From: Veronia pacifica
Lineage (GTDB): Bacteria > Pseudomonadota > Gammaproteobacteria > Enterobacterales > Vibrionaceae
Direction: 5' to 3'
Length of the DNA: 64,000 nucleotides
NCBI RefSeq assembly: GCF_001707825.1
Contig: NZ_LYBM01000022.1
Location: forward strand, 18,762 to 82,761
The notes under the pieces were generated by a model. That model worked only from the letters and a program-made list of their open reading frames with translations, was not told where the DNA came from and did not search any database. This document shows positions 61,525 through 64,000 of the stretch, piece after piece (the stretch's first letter is position 1; every line of letters begins with the position of its first letter). A program made the translations under genes and the position numbers.

Positions 61525-62859
61525 ATGGGTATGCAATTTAGATCAGAATCAGTACCAAGTTCTTTGGTTGTAGTCGGTGGAACCTACGAGCCCTGGTTAG
61601 CTACTTTGGAGCAGGCAGGGTGGCGTTGTCACCGTTGTTATGATTTACGCGCCGCTCAGGCTTTACTTCAGGATATAGGTCCTTGTATTGGTGTCGTTGA
61701 TATCAGTCATGATGACTTCAGTCTCAACGGTGTTGCCTCACTGGTTAACCGAAACAAACAGGTTCGGTGGCTGGCTCTCATAAGAGAGGATCAGCTTAAG
61801 AACGATGCCATATGTCAGTTTATTGTCAGCTTCTGTATCGATTACTTCACTTCTCCTATTCCTGACACACAGTTTATGAGTACCATCGGTCACCAGCTTG
61901 GCATGTTGAAACTTGAGAGACATGTCTGGCCACAACTCGGTGACCACAGTGACATGGGCTTACTCGGTAAAACGACCAGTATGAAAAAATTGCGCGATCA
62001 GGTTCGTCGCGTCGCACCCACTGATGTGTCTGTTCTTATCAACGGCGAGAGTGGTACGGGTAAAGAACTGGTCGGAATGGCCATTCACAATGCATCAACT
62101 CGTGCAAAAGGTCCTTTTGTATCGGTGAAATGCAGTGCTTTACCAGAGAAGCTGATTCAGGGCGAGTTGTTCGGTGACGGAAATACTGACGGAAAAGTGG
62201 CTCAGGCACACCAGGGTACCTTGTTCCTTGATGAGATCGGGGATTTACCGCTTAGTCTACAAGCGCATCTGTTACATCTGCTTCAGGATGGCACAGTGGA
62301 ATCTCATGATGATATGTACTCAAAAGAGTTGGATGTCAGAATTATTGCAGCCACTCATATGGATCTTGAAAAAGCTGTTGCAGAGGGGCAATTCCGCGAA
62401 GATCTTTTCTTCAGATTGAATGTATTGCGTATTTCTGTTCCATCACTCAAAGAGCGCGGCTCCGACATTCCAGAACTTGCTGAACATTTCCTCCTCAAGT
62501 TTGCTCGCCAATACAACACGCAAGCTCGAACCTTCTCTGAAGAAGCCAATAAGATCCTTACCAACTACAGCTGGCCGGGTAATGTTCGGGAGCTAATCAA
62601 CCAAGTGAAACGTGCAGTGCTTCTGGCTGATAACCTGGTTATCGAGGCGGAGCATCTTGACCTACCTCGTCAGGGTGATTACAAGCAGAGCCTGCGTAAA
62701 ATACGTGAGGAATCTGAGCGTGACGCACTGTTGGCGGTACTTGAGAGTAATAATGGTCAAGTATCGGCGGCGGCAAAAGAGTTGGGCGTATCTCGAGCAA
62801 CTATGTATCGCTTACTCAACAAACATAGCTTGATACCAGCACCGAGAAGTTTTCGATAA
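61525..62859 (+). CDS. vpsR: VpsR-type biofilm/polysaccharide regulator
   Basis: Enhancer-binding-protein-like regulator; in V. cholerae VpsR binds cyclic di-GMP and activates vps and other biofilm genes with sigma-70 polymerase. The 444-residue protein has the VpsR length and distinctive start (QFRSESVPSSLVVVGGTYEP), a receiver-like domain with Asp59 (GVVDISHDD), an AAA+ domain (about 145-385) with Walker A GESGTGKE (174-181) and Walker B GTLFLDE (231-237), and a Fis-type helix-turn-helix (GQVSAAAKELGVSRATMYR). The sigma-54 GAFTGA loop is missing: only 13 residues separate ELFG from GTLFLDE, about ten fewer than usual. It sits after lysS behind a long 5' region. Confidence 0.93.
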   Translation: MGMQFRSESVPSSLVVVGGTYEPWLATLEQAGWRCHRCYDLRAAQALLQDIGPCIGVVDISHDDFSLNGVASLVNRNKQVRWLALIREDQLKNDAICQFIVSFCIDYFTSPIPDTQFMSTIGHQLGMLKLERHVWPQLGDHSDMGLLGKTTSMKKLRDQVRRVAPTDVSVLINGESGTGKELVGMAIHNASTRAKGPFVSVKCSALPEKLIQGELFGDGNTDGKVAQAHQGTLFLDEIGDLPLSLQAHLLHLLQDGTVESHDDMYSKELDVRIIAATHMDLEKAVAEGQFREDLFFRLNVLRISVPSLKERGSDIPELAEHFLLKFARQYNTQARTFSEEANKILTNYSWPGNVRELINQVKRAVLLADNLVIEAEHLDLPRQGDYKQSLRKIREESERDALLAVLESNNGQVSAAAKELGVSRATMYRLLNKHSLIPAPRSFR

Positions 62860-62881
62860 GGCATAAATGTCTGCTCATTCT

Positions 62882-62906
62882 AAAGGTCACCTAAGGTGGC
62901 CTTTTT
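62882..62906 (+). terminator. Terminator after vpsR
   Basis: AAGGTCACC, loop TAA, GGTGGCCTT then a T-run (one T-G pair in the stem). Confidence 0.85.
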
Positions 62907-63088
62907 GTTATCTAGCATTTTACTGAAGATGGATGTAGTACCAGCTGTTTAAAATGCAGAAGCAGTAAGAGTTGCTGATATTAACAGTCTTTTTTCAGGG
63001 ATAAATAATTTTCAGCTGACTAAATAATAGCCTATTCGTCTGTCTTAAAAAGAAGTCATCTTATCATTTTTGAATATAATATCGCCTT

Positions 63089-63119
63089 TTTACATGTTAC
63101 TAGGTTTTAAACCTAAATA
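63089..63119 (+). promoter_or_regulatory. Possible promoter/operator for small-gene cluster
   Basis: TTTACA and TAAATA 19 bases apart with the perfect palindrome TAGGTTTTAAACCTA spanning the spacer and the -10. This is a pattern match only; it lies about 100 bases before the 24-codon ORF. Confidence 0.35.
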
Positions 63120-63215
63120 TTACTCTGTTAACAATAACCAATTGAAAATAAAGGGGTGTTACGGAATAATATGCTCAATTCTACAAAAAGATGAATTTAC
63201 TTAAGGAGGTTCGTG

Positions 63216-63290
63216 ATGAACAACATTGAATACACACTATCACCGACAAACCTCTGTTATGGATCTTTGAACAAGCAAGATCAACAGTAA
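63216..63290 (+). CDS. Possible 24-residue microprotein or leader peptide
   Basis: An ATG-started ORF of 24 codons (MNNIEYTLSPTNLCYG..., ending KQDQQ, stop TAA) preceded by a consensus AAGGAGG six bases upstream, the best ribosome site in this part of the window. No family is recognised; one Cys, mostly polar, no membrane helix. It lies 111 bases before the first DUF1127-like gene and may be a leader peptide or an independent microprotein. Confidence 0.5.
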   Translation: MNNIEYTLSPTNLCYGSLNKQDQQ

Positions 63291-63315
63291 ATTCATCCGT
63301 CGCTCACTTATCTGG

Positions 63316-63334
63316 CCGCGGAGACATACCGCGG
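63316..63334 (+). repeat. CCGCGG hairpin between microprotein and DUF1127-like gene
   Basis: CCGCGG, seven-base loop AGACATA, CCGCGG. GC-rich in an AT-rich stretch; no T-run follows, so it is an mRNA structure rather than a normal terminator. Confidence 0.6.
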
Positions 63335-63365
63335 TAGGCTTTAAAAACTTACCATTCAACAGGTA

Positions 63366-63398
63366 TCTCTCCCGGTAATGTAAAACCAACAGGAGAGA
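63366..63398 (+). promoter_or_regulatory. Possible Shine-Dalgarno-sequestering hairpin
   Basis: TCTCTCC (63366-63372) is fully complementary to GGAGAGA (63392-63398), the ribosome site of the gene starting at 63402. The 7-bp stem with a 19-base loop would hide that site, suggesting translational control. Confidence 0.5.
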
Positions 63399-63401
63399 AA
63401 C

Positions 63402-63647
63402 ATGAATATTTTCCTATACGCCGCTACTGCACTGGTCCGTCTCGATCACTATATCGAGCAAAGACGCCACAGCAGGGAAAAAGTGCCTGTCTATTTTCAG
63501 CTAGATGGCCTAACAGCACATATGATGCAGGATATCGGTCTACGTCCCGACGGAGGGAGTAACCGTCCAGTCCCATCTGCTGATTTTTCCGCAAGACGCG
63601 AAGTCTCTCGTCTACGACGAAGGCTAAGGTTGAACCTCATTACGTGA
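63402..63647 (+). CDS. DUF1127/YjiS-like small protein 1
   Basis: An 81-residue protein with a basic C-terminal tail. The segment LDGLTAHMMQDIGLRPDGG (about 44-62) matches the DUF1127/YjiS core, where a helix ends in a conserved D-I-G-L. The N-terminal half (LVRLDHYIEQRRHSRE) is helical and basic. Related proteins are small, basic and linked to RNA turnover and phosphate or stress responses in alphaproteobacteria; no function can be given here. The ribosome site GGAGAGA may be masked by a hairpin. It is followed by a second protein of the same kind. Confidence 0.65.
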   Translation: MNIFLYAATALVRLDHYIEQRRHSREKVPVYFQLDGLTAHMMQDIGLRPDGGSNRPVPSADFSARREVSRLRRRLRLNLIT

Positions 63648-63698
63648 CATTCAGGCTCCGGCAAGATAGGGAGCCTGCCGACTAGAGGTAAAAATATT

Positions 63699-63950
63699 AT
63701 GAATGAATCTATATTGACTCGTCTGGCAACATTATTACTCAAGTGGGATATTGAGCTCGAAATTTTGGCAAAGAAAAAAGCGCTGCATATGACATCTCAG
63801 GAACGGATGGCGATGCCTGCCAGTATCCTTAAAGATATTGGCTTTGATGACGAAGGCTTTTGTCACCGGCCGGATGAGAGTACTAAAATCAAAGCAAAAC
63901 GACATGCTGATGATATCCGGCTTACACTGTTGCTAAAAACGGCAAGTTAA
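63699..63950 (+). CDS. DUF1127/YjiS-like small protein 2
   Basis: An 83-residue protein with an N-terminal helix (ILTRLATLLLKWDIELEIL), a DUF1127-like core with the D-I-G motif (MPASILKDIGFDDEGF, about 38-53) and a basic C-terminal helix (KIKAKRHADDIRLTLLLK). Its layout parallels the preceding 81-residue gene, 51 bases upstream, so the pair may be diverged duplicates in one transcript. AGAGG lies 12 bases before the ATG. A terminator directly follows. Confidence 0.6.
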   Translation: MNESILTRLATLLLKWDIELEILAKKKALHMTSQERMAMPASILKDIGFDDEGFCHRPDESTKIKAKRHADDIRLTLLLKTAS

Positions 63951-63951
63951 T

Positions 63952-63978
63952 AAAAAAAGCGCCTTAGGCGCTTTTTTT
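63952..63978 (+). terminator. Terminator after small-gene cluster
   Basis: AAAAAAAGCGCC, loop TTA, GGCGCTTTTTTT; it starts one base after the preceding stop codon. Confidence 0.94.
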
Positions 63979-64000
63979 ATGTCTTTCTGAAAGTGTTTAA

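Larger units (their letters stand above)
62860..63215. other. Intergenic region between vpsR and small-gene cluster
   Basis: About 355 bases. It has the vpsR terminator (62882-62906), then AT-rich sequence with a perfect palindrome TAGGTTTTAAACCTA (63101-63115) between a TTTACA (63089-63094) and a TAAATA (63114-63119), which could be an operator within a promoter. Confidence 0.55.

Overview
This window looks like a chromosomal segment of a marine gammaproteobacterium of the family Vibrionaceae, probably a Grimontia/Enterovibrio/Photobacterium-like lineage rather than core Vibrio. That is an inference from gene content and neighbourhoods: a VpsR-type regulator, two tandem gltBD sets, thrLABC, an arcB/arcA pair, and the fldB-xerD-dsbC-recJ-prfB-lysS string. 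Base composition is moderate and even. I saw no IS elements, prophage genes, CRISPR arrays, rRNA or tRNA genes. Nearly everything is core genome.

Layout. (1) 1-7.3 kb, minus strand: the 5' part of a large hybrid sensor kinase (its C-terminus is cut by the window edge), then rsmC, an AI-2E/PerM-family membrane protein and hemL; erpA is divergent at 7.3 kb. (2) 7.7-14.8 kb: an RND efflux adaptor/pump pair without an outer-membrane gene, a ShyC/MepM-like murein endopeptidase (minus) and tyrS. (3) 14.9-17.3 kb, minus: the operon mtnN-cbiB-btuF. (4) 17.5-29.7 kb, minus: two complete but dissimilar glutamate synthase operons in tandem. (5) 30.5-35.5 kb: a PAS-GGDEF diguanylate cyclase, arcB, and arcA convergent to arcB. 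(6) 36-40.5 kb: a DUF3293 protein, an alpha/beta hydrolase, an RraA-family protein, a small exported protein and aceK. (7) 40.7-45.6 kb: the threonine operon with its attenuator leader. (8) 45.7-53.4 kb: ung, a DUF3545 protein, an AgcS symporter, yaaA, srmB, trmN6 and brnQ. (9) 53.5-60.7 kb: fldB, xerD, dsbC, recJ, prfB (with its programmed +1 frameshift) and lysS. (10) 60.7-64 kb: a vpsR orthologue behind a long AT-rich region, then a cluster of very small genes: a 24-codon ORF and two DUF1127/YjiS-like proteins.

Functional themes are nitrogen and amino-acid metabolism (two GOGATs, thrABC, BrnQ, AgcS), redox and respiratory control (ArcBA, AceK), tetrapyrrole, Fe-S and cobalamin supply (HemL, ErpA, CbiB/BtuF), translation (TyrS, LysS, RF2, RsmC, TrmN6, SrmB) and c-di-GMP/biofilm control (GGDEF protein, VpsR).

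The least ordinary signals are: an ArcB whose second redox cysteine (position 241) is Tyr; a possible attenuator with a short upstream ORF in the leader of the second gltBD operon; a VpsR orthologue with intact Walker motifs but no GAFTGA loop; an RraA-family protein that keeps an Arg-Asp pair missing from E. coli RraA; and the small-gene cluster at the right end, where the Shine-Dalgarno of one gene is complementary to a sequence just upstream. I did not find an obviously new multi-gene system.
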